Of a stretch of 50,281 nucleotides of DNA, positions 42,554 to 50,281 are shown piece after piece. The first letter of the stretch is position 1; each line of letters begins with the position of its first letter. The notes below the pieces were generated by a model. The model was given only the letters and a program-made list of their open reading frames with translations. It was not told where the DNA came from and made no database searches. The translations under genes and the position numbers were made by a program. The DNA comes from Pseudomonadota bacterium (GTDB lineage Bacteria > Pseudomonadota > Gammaproteobacteria > Acidiferrobacterales > Acidiferrobacteraceae). The stretch lies in NCBI GenBank assembly GCA_021784755.1, contig JAJYHM010000026.1, positions 1-50,281 on the forward strand, written 5' to 3'.

Positions 42554-43864
42554 CTAATTAAGAAATGAACGGGGCGACTCCGACACATCGGTCCGTAAAA
42601 GCGTGATTACAGCGCCTTGCGAGGATGCGGCGCGCCCCATGACTTCTTGATAGACCTGGCTCACCATGTTGGACACCTTCTGCCAAGTAAACGATGACGC
42701 GGCGCGGGCCGCCGCGCCCTGCCCCAAGCTCTCGCGCTCCTCGGGTTCGCGCAGGGCATGTGCCATATAGAGCGCAACCGCGGCGGCGTTGCGGGGTGGC
42801 ACGAGATATCCGGTCTCCTTGTGGCGCACCGTGTACTTGATACCGCCCACTGCCGAGCCTATAACCGGGGTTGCGCAGGCCATGGCCTCAAGGGGTGTGA
42901 ACCCAAACGGTTCGTACCACGGCGTCGTTATGAAAAGATCAGCAGCGCAGTAATAGGGGCGCAGTTGATCGGGTCGACGTCGACCTACGAACATGACCCG
43001 ATCGTCAACCCCGAGCGCCGCCGCGATACGCCTCAGACGGCCGATCTCAGGCGTTGATCGCTCATCCGGGCGATCCGTCTCCCCTCCCACGACCAAGAGC
43101 CTGGCATACAAGCCATGCTGATCCCTGAGGCGCGCCATGGCCTCGATGATGGTATCGACCCCTTTCCGCGGCACCATACGACCGACATGGACGAACAAGG
43201 GGCCCGCGCCCCTTACCCCGACCTTCTGCCGCGCCACGCCCTTATCCATGGGCGAAAACTGGACAGGATCGAAGCCACAGGGGACGATACGCACCTTGTG
43301 AGGGGGCGCCCCATAGAAAGATCCCAAGTCCTTGGCATCCTGCGGACACCCCGCCAGGATGGCATCGGCGTCGGCCACGATTTCCGATTCGATCAGGTTC
43401 CGTTCCTTGGGAAATTCGTTACGTCCGTTATGATGAAGTTGTCGCACAGCGCCCAAGGCATGAAAGGTCATGACAAACGGCAGTCCCCAGCGTCCCTGCA
43501 ATTCGCGCGCAACTACGCCTGACATAAAAAAATTCGCGTGCAGCAAGTCATAGCGCCCACGGCCTTGTCGGAGCCATGAATTCATATAGCGTGCGAAATC
43601 TTCCATGTAGGGCAGCAGATCCTCTTTGCGAATCGATCGCGCTGGCCCCGCGGGGACGTGTATGACGCGCACCGCCGGCGCCCACTGGACGATCTCGGGT
43701 AAAGCGATATCGTCGCGGCGTGTAAAAACGTCGACACTATAGCCAAGTCGCGCGAGCCCCAGCGCGACCTGTCCCACGTAGACGTTCTGGCCACCACATT
43801 CGCAACCGCCAAGAATAGCGAGAGGCGAAGCATGCTCACTTATAAGCGCAATTCGCTGGCTCAT
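42554..43864 (-). CDS. Glycosyltransferase family 4, sucrose-phosphate-synthase-like
   Basis: 436 residues, GT-B fold. GGCECGGQNVYVGQVALGLA near the N-terminus is typical of sucrose-phosphate-synthase and MshA-like members; donor-site motifs are HVGRMVPRKGVDT and YEPFGFTPLEAMACATPVIG. Builds a glycosidic bond of unknown type; the context is a surface glycan rather than sucrose. TAGGAGG precedes ATG 43864. Its first 29 bases overlap the next upstream gene. Confidence 0.88.
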   Translation of the reverse strand: MSQRIALISEHASPLAILGGCECGGQNVYVGQVALGLARLGYSVDVFTRRDDIALPEIVQWAPAVRVIHVPAGPARSIRKEDLLPYMEDFARYMNSWLRQGRGRYDLLHANFFMSGVVARELQGRWGLPFVMTFHALGAVRQLHHNGRNEFPKERNLIESEIVADADAILAGCPQDAKDLGSFYGAPPHKVRIVPCGFDPVQFSPMDKGVARQKVGVRGAGPLFVHVGRMVPRKGVDTIIEAMARLRDQHGLYARLLVVGGETDRPDERSTPEIGRLRRIAAALGVDDRVMFVGRRRPDQLRPYYCAADLFITTPWYEPFGFTPLEAMACATPVIGSAVGGIKYTVRHKETGYLVPPRNAAAVALYMAHALREPEERESLGQGAAARAASSFTWQKVSNMVSQVYQEVMGRAASSQGAVITLLRTDVSESPRSFLN

Positions 43865-44873
43865 TCAGGCCTCCTACCCCTACGTTCTCATTGTGCGGCC
43901 GTCGCAGTTGCGCCGCCGCCGCCAATGCCGTATCCCAGTCGCGGGCGAAACGCGCGAGCGAGAAGTGTGCGGACGCATAACGTCTCGCCCCCTCCCCCAG
44001 GGCCTTCGCCCGATCCGGCCGCGCCAAGAGTTCACGCATCCGCCGCATCACCTGTTCGACGTCGGCGTAGACGTAACCCGACACACCGTTGCGGATGACA
44101 CTCGGCATCTCGGTTGTGGCAAGCCCTATAATAGGAACGCCCACCGCCATAGCCTCGCAGACCGCAAGTCCAAGACTCGTATAACGGATCGGGTTGAAGA
44201 AGAATCGATAGCGGGCCATGAATGCGGGAAGTCGCTCGGACGGAATCTCCCCCAATCCCCCAAGAGCCCTCGAACCCATACCCACGAGATCGAGCGGGAT
44301 TTGGCTGCGGACCCTTTCCAAGACATCCCAGCCAAACCTGCGGCCGCGGCTCTCCAGGGCATTGACCACGACCAGACCGCGGGGGATCTCGCCTGTGAAG
44401 GTGATCCCAGACGGCAATGCAACACCATGACGGATCACATACACGGGCGTGCGACCGCTATCCCACATGAGGGCATTGAAATGCGTCACATGTACCAAAA
44501 GAACCGATGAATTGTCTACGAGGTGGCGCGTGTCCGTCGGTTGCCGTCTCGGCGGATCGTGCTCCAAATAGATGTATGGAAGCGCGCGCTGGGCCTCAGT
44601 CAAGAGATCGTACTGGTCGTGCTTGTATGGGCCCGGTGACTGGAATATCACCGCGTCCAGCACAAGGTCACGAATCTGCTCGGCGGCGACCTCATGCAGA
44701 TTGGGTGGCCACGCCCACCCTGGAGCGCATCCGCCATACCCTGGGGGTCGCCCGGGCTTCACGGGCACGTAAAACTGGTGCGGAAGCTGACTTAGGTAAT
44801 ACAGGTAGCTACCGTGCACACACCACGTCAGGATACGCAGCGGCGGATTCGTTCTGCGGCCGCCGCCTAACAC
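43836..44873 (-). CDS. Glycosyltransferase family 4 protein
   Basis: 345 residues. Start is GTG 44873, six bases after GGGAGGATC and overlapping the GT9 stop (GTGTTAG); the open frame further upstream overlaps GT9 and is not conserved-looking. Donor-site region: TSLGLAVCEAMAVGVPIIGLA and NGVSGYVY, plus GVALPSGI earlier. The N-terminal part (LRILTWCVHGSYLYYLSQ) suits GT4-type enzymes acting on cell-surface glycans. Confidence 0.82.
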   Translation of the reverse strand: MLGGGRRTNPPLRILTWCVHGSYLYYLSQLPHQFYVPVKPGRPPGYGGCAPGWAWPPNLHEVAAEQIRDLVLDAVIFQSPGPYKHDQYDLLTEAQRALPYIYLEHDPPRRQPTDTRHLVDNSSVLLVHVTHFNALMWDSGRTPVYVIRHGVALPSGITFTGEIPRGLVVVNALESRGRRFGWDVLERVRSQIPLDLVGMGSRALGGLGEIPSERLPAFMARYRFFFNPIRYTSLGLAVCEAMAVGVPIIGLATTEMPSVIRNGVSGYVYADVEQVMRRMRELLARPDRAKALGEGARRYASAHFSLARFARDWDTALAAAAQLRRPHNENVGVGGLNEPANCAYK

Positions 44874-45889
44874 GCGATCCTCCCAGCATGCTCCCAAAGA
44901 TCCGACACGGCTGCCAAAAATCGCTCCCTTGAAAGCCCTCTGCGCACGTCGCGTATGCGGTGGCGCCACCATTCCTTCCGCGCCCAGCGGCCCAGATCCG
45001 ATCCCGTGCCGACCACGAGACTCGGTGTATGGAACGCCGCAGCAAGATGCGAAGGGCCGGTATCATTGGTCACGAACCAGCACGCCTTCGCGATCGAAGC
45101 CGCCAACAAGCCCAGCGAAGTCGCCCCCGCGGCGTTCACCACGCCCGCGCAGAACTCACTGATTCGGGCATTCACGTCCCACTCCTGCGCGCTGCCCCTC
45201 AAGGCGACGCGTGTGCGCGGCGCGAGAAGCTTGGCTGCCGCTTCAAAGGGCGTGGGTGGAAGACGGCGTTGCGCATCCGGCGATCCTGGGTGCACGACCA
45301 CATAGGGCGCATCGCGCAGGCACTTAAACTCGGGCATCGCCCAAAGCTTGGTGAAGTCCGCCCCATGGAGTGGAAACTCGAGATCGGAGAGACCATTGCC
45401 GCCAAGGCTGCGGATGAGCCCCAGTAAACGGTTGATCTCAGGGCCCGACAGGTAAGAAAAGAAAGAGCCGCTGTCGCAGACGCCGGCGCGCTTGGATCCG
45501 GCCAAACGGGTGGCCGGCCACTCCGACACAATCGCGTTCGTGAGTCGCCCATCGCCGTGTAGTGGTATCAACCAATCGAATTCGCCGAGAAGAGCTTTCC
45601 GAAGGTTTTTGTAGTCCGCGCGACCGACATGGGTCTCCGGCAATTGCGGATGCCCGGGAAACAGGAGAAAATCATCCCCATAATGCCGGTAATGCGTCAC
45701 GAGTTCGGGCGCCCACTGCAGACCAATGACCGTGATGCGGGCGTCTGGGGAGGCGGCGCGCAAAGCCCGCGGGACGGGTATGACGCGTAACATGCCGTCA
45801 AGATTCAATGCCCGGAAGACGCCTGCGCGTCCTTTACAGCCACGCAAGAGAGACGGATCGTTGTGTGTTCCTTGTTGTGTGTCCGTCAC
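44867..45889 (-). CDS. Glycosyltransferase family 9 protein
   Basis: 340 residues, first gene of the glycan cluster. GVFRALNLDGMLRVIPVPRAL is the degenerate GT9 N-terminal motif; VVHPGSPDAQRRLPP and TNDTGPSHLAAA give the donor site. GTG 45889 with GGGGGGA upstream. Unlike the second GT9 it lacks the Cys-rich C-terminal block. The acceptor and donor are unknown. Confidence 0.85.
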   Translation of the reverse strand: MTDTQQGTHNDPSLLRGCKGRAGVFRALNLDGMLRVIPVPRALRAASPDARITVIGLQWAPELVTHYRHYGDDFLLFPGHPQLPETHVGRADYKNLRKALLGEFDWLIPLHGDGRLTNAIVSEWPATRLAGSKRAGVCDSGSFFSYLSGPEINRLLGLIRSLGGNGLSDLEFPLHGADFTKLWAMPEFKCLRDAPYVVVHPGSPDAQRRLPPTPFEAAAKLLAPRTRVALRGSAQEWDVNARISEFCAGVVNAAGATSLGLLAASIAKACWFVTNDTGPSHLAAAFHTPSLVVGTGSDLGRWARKEWWRHRIRDVRRGLSRERFLAAVSDLWEHAGRIAC

Positions 45890-46062
45890 GTGCGTCCCCC
45901 CGCAGCCGTTTGTGAATCGCGCTCGAATAATTCAACATATGTCAGTAGGATTGCGTAACGGCTCGACTTTATATGGGAAGTTCACGCCCTGAATCAGCCG
46001 AACGGCGGACCGCTTAAGGTCGCTCGCCACGTATTCACGAGCCGGAAAGGAGAAGAGAGACC

Positions 46063-46449
46063 ATGATCGAGCGCTATGGCGACCACGCCGCAAACGAACG
46101 GACCTACCTGGCCTGGGTGCGAACTGGCGTGGCGGTCATGGCGTTTGGGTTTCTTGTCGAAAAATTCGACATCTTTCTCATTTATATTGGCAAGGCCCTT
46201 CACAAAAAAACGGGTGCGCACCACGGCCTACAGATGGCCGAACTGCTAGGGATCGGGCTTGTCGCCTTAGGGATTCTGATGATGGTGTCGGCGTCCATTC
46301 GCTTTGTGCGCAACCGGCGCGCCATTATGGATGAGACCGTCGCAAGGGGCGTGGGGAATCCAGCCCCTTACGTGGCCATGGTGGGAGCACTGGTGCTGAT
46401 GGGGCTTACGTTACTCATCTACTTGATGCAGGTCAGTGGCCATCCGTGA
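46063..46449 (+). CDS. DUF202 (YidH-like) inner-membrane protein
   Basis: 128 residues, three membrane helices. The family motif NERTYLAWVRTGVAVMAFGF is near the N-terminus and SIRFVRNRRAI follows helix two. Function unknown; widespread in proteobacteria. Strong GGAAAGGAG before ATG 46063. Its 3' end overlaps the convergent prmC-like gene by 17 bases. Confidence 0.85.
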   Translation: MIERYGDHAANERTYLAWVRTGVAVMAFGFLVEKFDIFLIYIGKALHKKTGAHHGLQMAELLGIGLVALGILMMVSASIRFVRNRRAIMDETVARGVGNPAPYVAMVGALVLMGLTLLIYLMQVSGHP

Positions 46450-47302
46450 TGGCGGGACCCCGTCGGGCCGCAGCCACCCTGGCCTCCCCTTGGGGGTCAG
46501 GCACGAGCTCGATCCGGTCATAGTAGCCTGATCGCTGTAAAAGAAGGTCGAGGGAGGTAGCCTGGCCCACGCCAAGTTCCAGGAGCAGCCAGCCACCCGT
46601 CAAGAGGAAGGACGCCGCATCGTGGACAAGTCTCTGATAAATCGAAAGACCATAGGGCCCACCGTCGAACGCCTGCCGCGGTTCGTGGCTCAGGAGGTCT
46701 TGCCGGTCCCGGTTCAGTCTGTGGCTTGAAATATACGGTGGATTGCACACAATGAGATCGCAGGCGCTCGCCCCCATGGCCGCGAGCGGCTTGAAGAGGT
46801 CGCCGGACGCTACGTGTATCCTGCCTCCTAAACCCAGGCGTTTGGCGTTGCGCTTGGCAAGCAAGGCACAGTCGTCCATGAGGTCGCTTGCCCAGACCTC
46901 CGCGCCAGGGATTGCGTGCGCTATCCCGCAGGCGAGATTGCCCGAGCCGCAACACATGTCGATGACGTGAGCGTCCATGCCGTGAGCACCACGCACCTCG
47001 CGCAACCTCGCCACCGCCTCCCAACCGAGGAGTTCCGTCTCGTTGCGGGGGATCAAGACACCCGGGTTGACCTCGATCTCGACCCCCATGAAACGCTGGC
47101 GTCCGAGGACATAACCGAGCGGAACACCGCTTGCGCGGGTGCGCGCCATGGAGACGGCCCTCTCCCACATGTCCGCGAGCTCCAAGTCCCGCGTTTCGGC
47201 CAATATCCGCTCGCTCTCCGCCACTGGATCATCAACGCCGCCCGACATCAGAATATTTTGGATTGCCGTCATCAGGGCGCCCTCGCCCTCTGTTATGTCC
47301 AT
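46433..47302 (-). CDS. PrmC/HemK-like protein glutamine methyltransferase
   Basis: 289 residues: an N-terminal helical domain, then a SAM-dependent fold with VIDMCCGSGNLACGIA and the NPPY motif in IVCNPPYISSH that binds the glutamine substrate. PrmC methylates release factors, PrmB ribosomal protein L3; prfA and aroC are absent here, so the target is open. ATG 47302 has AAGGAG seven bases upstream, favoured over the ORF start at 47353. Confidence 0.82.
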   Translation of the reverse strand: MDITEGEGALMTAIQNILMSGGVDDPVAESERILAETRDLELADMWERAVSMARTRASGVPLGYVLGRQRFMGVEIEVNPGVLIPRNETELLGWEAVARLREVRGAHGMDAHVIDMCCGSGNLACGIAHAIPGAEVWASDLMDDCALLAKRNAKRLGLGGRIHVASGDLFKPLAAMGASACDLIVCNPPYISSHRLNRDRQDLLSHEPRQAFDGGPYGLSIYQRLVHDAASFLLTGGWLLLELGVGQATSLDLLLQRSGYYDRIELVPDPQGEARVAAARRGPAITDGH

Positions 47303-47438
47303 ACCCGCTCTCCTTAGGCAGTACGATCGTGTCCAAAGGCCGCATGACCGCACGATCTTCCGTATCCGAGACTGTGCCCATTTGTCGGGGTCGGTTCAGT
47401 CCGCCATTAGACGGATGAGGCGGGACGACTGAAGAATC

Positions 47439-48791
47439 TCAGCCGCCAGGTAAGGAAATACCGGTCACTTTCTTGTAGAGGGATACCGCGTAAGTGTCTG
47501 TCATTCCAGACACAAAGTCGGTCAAGCGCAAGAGACGCTGGTAGGGATCGGGGTGCACTCCGCCGTTTGGTCCCAGAAACTGCGGGGGGATCAATTTGAG
47601 ACGCATCCGGTCACGGGCGTTCAGCTGATCCCGCGCCTGCGCCTCGATCGCGCCCCCGAAGACCGCGAGCAAACCGGCCAAGACCTCGAAGCCCGCCGCT
47701 TCGATTTCGACTACGGGCGGCGCCATGTAAATCCGTTGTTCGCCAAGCGCCCGCAAGGCCTGCATGCCCTTGGCGGCGGACACCTCCGAGAGCAGCGCAA
47801 CGTCGTGGCCCCCGGCACGCAGCTCACTCTCGATGGCCAAGAAACGGTGGGCCGCTTGCTCGACCAAGGCATTGATACTGCGCGCCCGTAGATACTCGAT
47901 GCGCCCCTTGTCGTCGCACATCGCGCCAAGGCGGTGCGCAAGGCCCGCATCGTCGATGATGCCAGCCAACACCCCTTCTACATCCTCGTAACGCAATATC
48001 CCGAGTCGATAGGCGTCCTCCACGTCGACGACGTGGTAACAGATATCGTCGGCAGCCTCGACCAGATAGGCCAGGGGGTGGCGCACCCAAATACCCTGAG
48101 CGCGATGGCCAAGACCAAGCCCGTGCGCGATCTCGGCGAAATACTCCTCCTCCGCCTCCATGAAACCGTGCTTGCGCAGGCTGATGGCTTTCTCCATGGT
48201 GCCGTGACGGGCGGCGCGCGGATATTTTGTGAACGCACCGAGGGTCGCCAGGGTCAGTTGCAGGCCGCCGCGGTTATCGGGGCTTTGCAGGCGGGTCAGG
48301 ATCCGAAAACCCTGTGCATTACCCTCAAATTGCAGAAAATCGGCGCGCTGCGCCTCGGATAACGGCGCCAGCAGATCATGCCCGGAGGCGTGCGTCGCGA
48401 AAAAGAGCCGAATGGCATCCTCACCGGAATGGCCAAATGGCGGATTGCCGATGTCATGGGCCAGACAGGCGGCGGCAACGATGGCGCCGATATCGGAAGG
48501 CGATACCCCGAGGTCGTCGATCTCGCGATAACGTTCGCGCAGGCCCGCCCCCACGAGCGTGCCCAAGGAGCGTCCGACGCTTGAGGCCTCGAGGCTATGC
48601 GTAAGCCGCGTGCGGACATAGTCGCTCTCGGCCAGAGGAAACACCTGAGTCTTGTCCTGGAGGCGGCGAAACGCCGAGGAAAAGACGATGCGGTCAAAGT
48701 CTCTCTGAAATTCGCTGCGCCCCATTGCCGGCGTTGTCTGCGGCGCCGAGGCACCCAGGCGGGCCGACGCAAGCAAACTCCCCCAGGTCAT
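47439..48791 (-). CDS. dNTP triphosphohydrolase (dGTPase-like, HD domain)
   Basis: Hydrolyses dNTPs to nucleoside and triphosphate. 450 residues from ATG 48791 (GAAGGAAG upstream; longer frame is not conserved). The metal site is spread over RTRLTHSLEASSVGR, ACLAHDIGNPPFGHSGE and AADDICYHVVDVED. Opens MTWGSLLASARLG like other bacterial dNTPases. A role in dNTP balance or phage restriction is known for relatives; nothing here points to defence. Confidence 0.9.
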   Translation of the reverse strand: MTWGSLLASARLGASAPQTTPAMGRSEFQRDFDRIVFSSAFRRLQDKTQVFPLAESDYVRTRLTHSLEASSVGRSLGTLVGAGLRERYREIDDLGVSPSDIGAIVAAACLAHDIGNPPFGHSGEDAIRLFFATHASGHDLLAPLSEAQRADFLQFEGNAQGFRILTRLQSPDNRGGLQLTLATLGAFTKYPRAARHGTMEKAISLRKHGFMEAEEEYFAEIAHGLGLGHRAQGIWVRHPLAYLVEAADDICYHVVDVEDAYRLGILRYEDVEGVLAGIIDDAGLAHRLGAMCDDKGRIEYLRARSINALVEQAAHRFLAIESELRAGGHDVALLSEVSAAKGMQALRALGEQRIYMAPPVVEIEAAGFEVLAGLLAVFGGAIEAQARDQLNARDRMRLKLIPPQFLGPNGGVHPDPYQRLLRLTDFVSGMTDTYAVSLYKKVTGISLPGG

Positions 48792-48906
48792 CGCTTCCTT
48801 CGTTGCGCGCACCTCGCCGCTTTCCCGATCCACGTCCGCCCCCTCCGAATACGGTGATCTTGCGATCCTATCACGGTGCCTGCCCCGATAGGGGTGCGGG
48901 ACGCTC

Positions 48907-49518
48907 CTAACCCCCCAGGGTGCGATCCTGCGCACGAAACCAGCGCAGGGCGGCCTCGAACTGCGCCAGCTGAAAGTCAGGCCAGTACTCGTCGACGACA
49001 AAGAAATCCGCATACACCGACTGGATCGGGAGGAAACCGCTCAAACGGCGGCCTCCCCCCCACCGTACAACGAGATCGATGCGCGAGACATCGCTTGAGC
49101 GCAGTTTCCCGTGACGCAGCCCGTCTATATCCCAGTCCCACCCATAATTGACGAGGAGATTCACTTTCATCCCAGTCCCGCGACGCTCTCTATAGGCACG
49201 TAGATCTCTCGGGAACACCCGTGAAGCCTCGTCACCCAGTACCAGCAATGCCGCGCCCCGCCCGGTCAGTTCCTGGGCAAACTGGACGCACGCCTCGGCG
49301 AAGGCCACCTTCTGCGCCGCAGGCCTTTTGGTGTTGTCGCGCGTGAATCCGTAAATCGAGATCTCGGGTATGCCCATGTCCCGACAATGCTCGAAGAGGC
49401 GGATGCCAGGCTCCACCCCAAAGGCATAGCCCTGTTCGCGAGGAAAGCCCTTGTCCTGCGCCCAACGCCTATTGCCATCCGGAATAAAGCCTACGTGTTG
49501 CGGAAGCGCCGCCTTCAT
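48907..49518 (-). CDS. Short, divergent UppS-like cis-prenyltransferase
   Basis: 203 residues; usual UppS has about 240. HVGFIPDGNRRWA (Asp14) replaces the common HVAIIMDGNGRWA, DNTKRP replaces ENWKRP, and RWGGGRRLSGFLPIQ replaces RTGGEQRISNFLLWQ. Aspartate and downstream arginines needed for diphosphate binding remain, so it may make a different or shorter cis-prenyl diphosphate. ATG 49518 follows AGAGGG. It is not beside cdsA/dxr, where the main uppS normally lies. Confidence 0.85.
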   Translation of the reverse strand: MKAALPQHVGFIPDGNRRWAQDKGFPREQGYAFGVEPGIRLFEHCRDMGIPEISIYGFTRDNTKRPAAQKVAFAEACVQFAQELTGRGAALLVLGDEASRVFPRDLRAYRERRGTGMKVNLLVNYGWDWDIDGLRHGKLRSSDVSRIDLVVRWGGGRRLSGFLPIQSVYADFFVVDEYWPDFQLAQFEAALRWFRAQDRTLGG

Positions 49519-49978
49519 GGGAACCCTCTTTACTGATCAGTGGCCAGTCTACCCGCGCCGATTTCGCATCGGCAGTACCGAAAGGGGACAAGCAAAGCGG
49601 GCGAACTCATCCATAGAGGCCACCTGCCACGAACGTTCATGACCGCGGCGGCGCATTCGACTCTCGCGCTCTGATCAGAATCGCTCCGTCCGTCGCCCAA
49701 AACCCACCGCACAAGCCCCGCCGCGCCAGGCGCGCCCTCGCGCGGGCTATGGCGCGCACCCCGATCGGCGCCCCTCGAAAGACCGTCTGTCCCCCCGGCT
49801 CGACCGCACGATTCCATACATCCCGGATCTTTGTGCCTTTGTCAGGAACGTCTATCTGAACACTTGCCGGGTAGCCCAACATCCGCTGCATCGCCAGGGA
49901 TTGCGAATTCAATTTTGTATCTACCTGCCTCGATATGGATGCAACTCGCAGGATGATGCCTTGACGGAGAAAATCACA
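49519..49978. other. Intergenic region, one doubtful minus-strand ORF
   Basis: A 117-codon minus-strand frame (49637-49990) runs through it, but its first codons overlap the divergent gene at 49979 and the best internal start near 49890 lacks a ribosome binding site; no motif seen. It may hold the promoter of the right-edge gene. Confidence 0.35.
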
Positions 49979-50281
49979 ATGGTTGGTCAAACCAAGCCTT
50001 CCCTGAACACGGCCCTTTCACTGAAGAAGCTCTTACTTCCCATGGCTATCGCCGCCTCCCTGTCGGCTTGTGTAAGCGGCGGCGGGAGCGCTAGCAGCTC
50101 GCCTACCCCCAGCACCCAATCGTCGAACAACACCACGGCGACTAGCACCACCACGCCCATCACCGGCAGCACCATCCCCCTGGGGCTGGCCCTGAACACC
50201 CCGGGCGCCGGCACGGGCCAGACGTACTATGTGGCGACCACGGGGTCCGACAGCAATAACGGCTTGAGTCCGCAGACGCCG
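49979..50281 (+). CDS. Secreted lipoprotein, N-terminal part (cut by window edge)
   Basis: At least 101 residues, open to the right edge. ATG 49979 with GGAGA eight bases upstream. Signal with lipobox SLSAC, then a Ser/Thr/Pro-rich linker (about 60 residues) and the start of a domain: QTYYVATTGSDSNNGLSPQTP shortened here to YYVATTGSDSNNGLSP. That opening is typical of right-handed beta-helix secreted proteins, which include polysaccharide lyases and adhesins. Confidence 0.8.
   Translation, partial: MVGQTKPSLNTALSLKKLLLPMAIAASLSACVSGGGSASSSPTPSTQSSNNTTATSTTTPITGSTIPLGLALNTPGAGTGQTYYVATTGSDSNNGLSPQTP

Noticed and set aside
49637..49990. 117-codon minus-strand ORF
   Set aside because: Overlaps the start of a better supported divergent gene and has no motif or good start.
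1..50281. tRNA, rRNA, CRISPR array or complete mobile element
   Set aside because: Looked for cloverleaf T-arms, regular short repeats and transposase motifs; none found by eye.

Overview
The window is a GC-rich bacterial chromosome segment, most likely from a sulfur- and metal-exposed, acid-tolerant gammaproteobacterium of the Acidiferrobacter/Acidithiobacillus ecological type. The gammaproteobacterial call rests on the order yceF // yceD-rpmF-plsX-fabH-fabD-fabG-acpP-fabF-pabC-mltG-tmk-holB-pilZ-tatD. The lifestyle is an inference from a DoxX-like protein, a MerA, a UreI-like channel and a DUF202 protein. The genus is not proven by the sequence.

Layout. 0-3.1 kb: phosphate uptake operon pstS-pstC-pstA (minus strand) with a clear PHO box and a terminator between pstS and pstC; pstB is not visible. 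3.2-7.5 kb: membrane-anchored short-chain dehydrogenase, a formate/nitrite-family transporter and a PatB/MalY-type C-S lyase. 7.5-11.5 kb: yceF followed upstream by a two-subunit pyruvate carboxylase (pycA, pycB). 11.6-23.7 kb: a compact plus-strand operon joining fatty-acid synthesis, folate precursor synthesis (pabB, pabC), peptidoglycan processing (mltG), tmk/holB, pilZ and tatD, with many ATGA/GTGA overlaps.

23.7-35.3 kb is accessory in character. It holds an internally duplicated DoxX-like membrane protein, a SNF2 ATPase with a SWIM zinc-finger partner that carries a histone-H1-like tail, a Cys/His-rich lipoprotein, a DUF2892 protein, an unknown protein, a small glutaredoxin, an MFS carrier, and merA behind a textbook MerR-type operator although no merR is present. 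It ends with an AmiS/UreI-family channel that has a signal peptide and is followed 22 bases later by an unannotated 25-residue membrane microprotein. Several strongly AT-rich intergenic patches interrupt this part.

35.8-38.5 kb: DUF3311 protein, sodium:solute symporter and PhzF-like isomerase in one minus-strand operon. 38.8-45.9 kb: a seven-gene minus-strand glycan cluster (GT9, GT4, sucrose-phosphate-synthase-like GT4, an internally deleted SDR, a heptose-bisphosphatase-like HAD enzyme, GT9 heptosyltransferase-like, NodU-like carbamoyltransferase). These genes overlap or nearly touch and probably build a carbamoylated, possibly heptose-containing, surface glycan. 46-50.3 kb: DUF202 protein, PrmC-like methyltransferase, dNTP triphosphohydrolase, a short divergent UppS-like prenyltransferase and, cut by the right edge, a secreted lipoprotein.

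The most promising new biology is the UreI-like channel plus microprotein pair (34.37-35.22 kb), followed by the carbamoyl-glycan cluster with its degenerate carbamoyltransferase and SDR remnant, and the SNF2/SWIM-H1-tail pair. No tRNA, rRNA, CRISPR array or intact insertion sequence was seen.
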